Shown here: positions 14,662 through 15,084 of the stretch, piece by piece | Layout of the letters: the number at the start of each line of letters is the position of its first letter | How positions within the stretch are numbered: position 1 is the stretch's first letter | Source of the DNA: Candidatus Cloacimonadota bacterium | GTDB taxonomy: Bacteria > Cloacimonadota > Cloacimonadia > Cloacimonadales > Cloacimonadaceae | Reading direction: 5' to 3' | NCBI GenBank assembly: GCA_016875595.1 | Contig: VGPI01000027.1 | Coordinates: 1-15,084 of the forward strand | Length of the DNA: 15,084 bases | Made by a program: the position numbers and the translations under genes | The notes under the pieces: model-generated | Database searches by the model: none | Seen by the model: the letters and a program-made list of their open reading frames with translations, nothing else | What the model was told of the DNA's origin: nothing

Positions 14662-15084
14662 TTCCTCTGCCAAATGTAGGGGCGCCTTCCACCAGCGCCC
14701 CGAGCGTGGACCTGATCATCACCAATGCCGGACAGTTGCTCACGCTCAAAGGCAAGACGCCACGCCAGGGCAAACAGATGAATGACCTGTCCATTATCAC
14801 CGATGGTGCGATCGCCATCCAGGACAGATCGATCATAGCGGTGGGCACCAGTGCTGAGATCAATAGTCAATATAACAGCGATAATGTCATCGATGCCAAG
14901 GGTGGAGTCGTGATGCCAGGCTTTGTGGATGCCCACACTCATCTCGTTTTTGGTAGGACACGTGAGGATGAATTTGCTCGGAGGCTAAAGGGTGAGGATT
15001 ATGTAGTGATCGCAAAGGCTGGCGGAGGCATCAAATCCACGATCAAAAGCACCCGGGAAACCCCGGCGGACAAGCTCTATGATA
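14658..15084 (+). CDS. hutI: Imidazolonepropionase, N-terminal part (3' end outside window)
   Basis: The ATG at 14658 overlaps the glnS stop (ATGA), and the frame stays open to the window edge for 142 codons. GGAG (14646-14649) lies 8 nt upstream. The N-terminus is a small beta-sandwich typical of amidohydrolases (VDLIITNAGQLLTL, then DGAIAIQDRSIIAVG). The metal-binding strand follows: VVMPGFVDAHTHLVFGRTRE, where the HTH pair supplies metal ligands. Next come the HutI-typical EDEFARRLKGEDY and AKAGGGIKSTIKSTR. HutI opens 4-imidazolone-5-propanoate to N-formimino-L-glutamate, the third step of histidine degradation. Known enzymes are about 400-420 residues, so roughly the first third is visible. 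The segment of about 15 residues before VDLI, rich in Pro, Ser and Ala, is unusual for the family. Other hut genes (hutH, hutU) are not in the window and may lie just beyond it. Confidence 0.88.
   Translation, partial: MIPLPNVGAPSTSAPSVDLIITNAGQLLTLKGKTPRQGKQMNDLSIITDGAIAIQDRSIIAVGTSAEINSQYNSDNVIDAKGGVVMPGFVDAHTHLVFGRTREDEFARRLKGEDYVVIAKAGGGIKSTIKSTRETPADKLYD

Noticed and set aside
13783..14673. A 296-codon open frame on the minus strand opposite glnS
   Set aside because: It is antisense to the GlnRS C-terminal domain, has no motif or ribosome-binding site, and the protein reads as the complement of a biased coding sequence.

Overview
The window looks like chromosomal DNA from a Gram-negative bacterium. 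It encodes an outer-membrane patatin/Omp85 protein, an inner-membrane PpiD-like folding factor, a complete glutaminyl-tRNA synthetase and the hexosamine enzymes GlmS and GlmM. The phosphosugar mutase has a DPDVDR metal loop and a GEGNGG loop. I recall this combination from Bacteroidota and related FCB-group bacteria, so an FCB-type or candidate-phylum organism (Cloacimonadota-like, for example) is my best guess. This is inference and was not checked by any search. Base composition is close to even. There are no phage genes, transposase genes, CRISPR arrays or RNA genes that I can support.

Layout. Plus strand, 1-1776: the C-terminal half of purL (cut by the window edge), then a small two-helix membrane protein with a LiaF-like repeat domain, closed by a probable terminator near 1786-1819. 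Next come a possible folded leader (1839-1903) and a patatin-like phospholipase fused to a POTRA/beta-barrel (1977-4136). Its 3' end overlaps by 20 bp, tail to tail, with a minus-strand gene block. That block reads from right to left as: NatA-like ABC ATPase (11957 to 11190), a fused ABC permease/CPBP protease (11200 to 9188), glmS (9200 to 7365), a PpiD/SurA-type chaperone (7268 to 5478) and a GlmM-type phosphosugar mutase (5469 to 4117). Several junctions overlap by 11-13 bp, so it is probably one transcription unit. Its products share an envelope theme: GlmS and GlmM supply amino sugars for peptidoglycan and LPS, PpiD folds exported proteins, and the transporter/protease acts in the inner membrane.

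Upstream of that block lies the most unusual piece of DNA in the window. It is a perfect 48-bp inverted repeat with only two unpaired central bases (12124-12221), and each arm contains tandem 11-bp repeats. Beyond it is a minus-strand gene for a 112-residue protein with a duplicated cysteine motif (12620 to 12282). A spacer of 289 bp follows, with a plausible promoter for the Cys-rich gene.

The right end (12910-15084, plus strand) holds glnS, whose stop codon overlaps the start codon of a 5' portion of hutI (imidazolonepropionase), cut by the window edge. Most genes are ordinary housekeeping or envelope genes. The items most worth following up are the palindrome, the permease-protease fusion, the Cys-rich protein and the glnS-hutI coupling.
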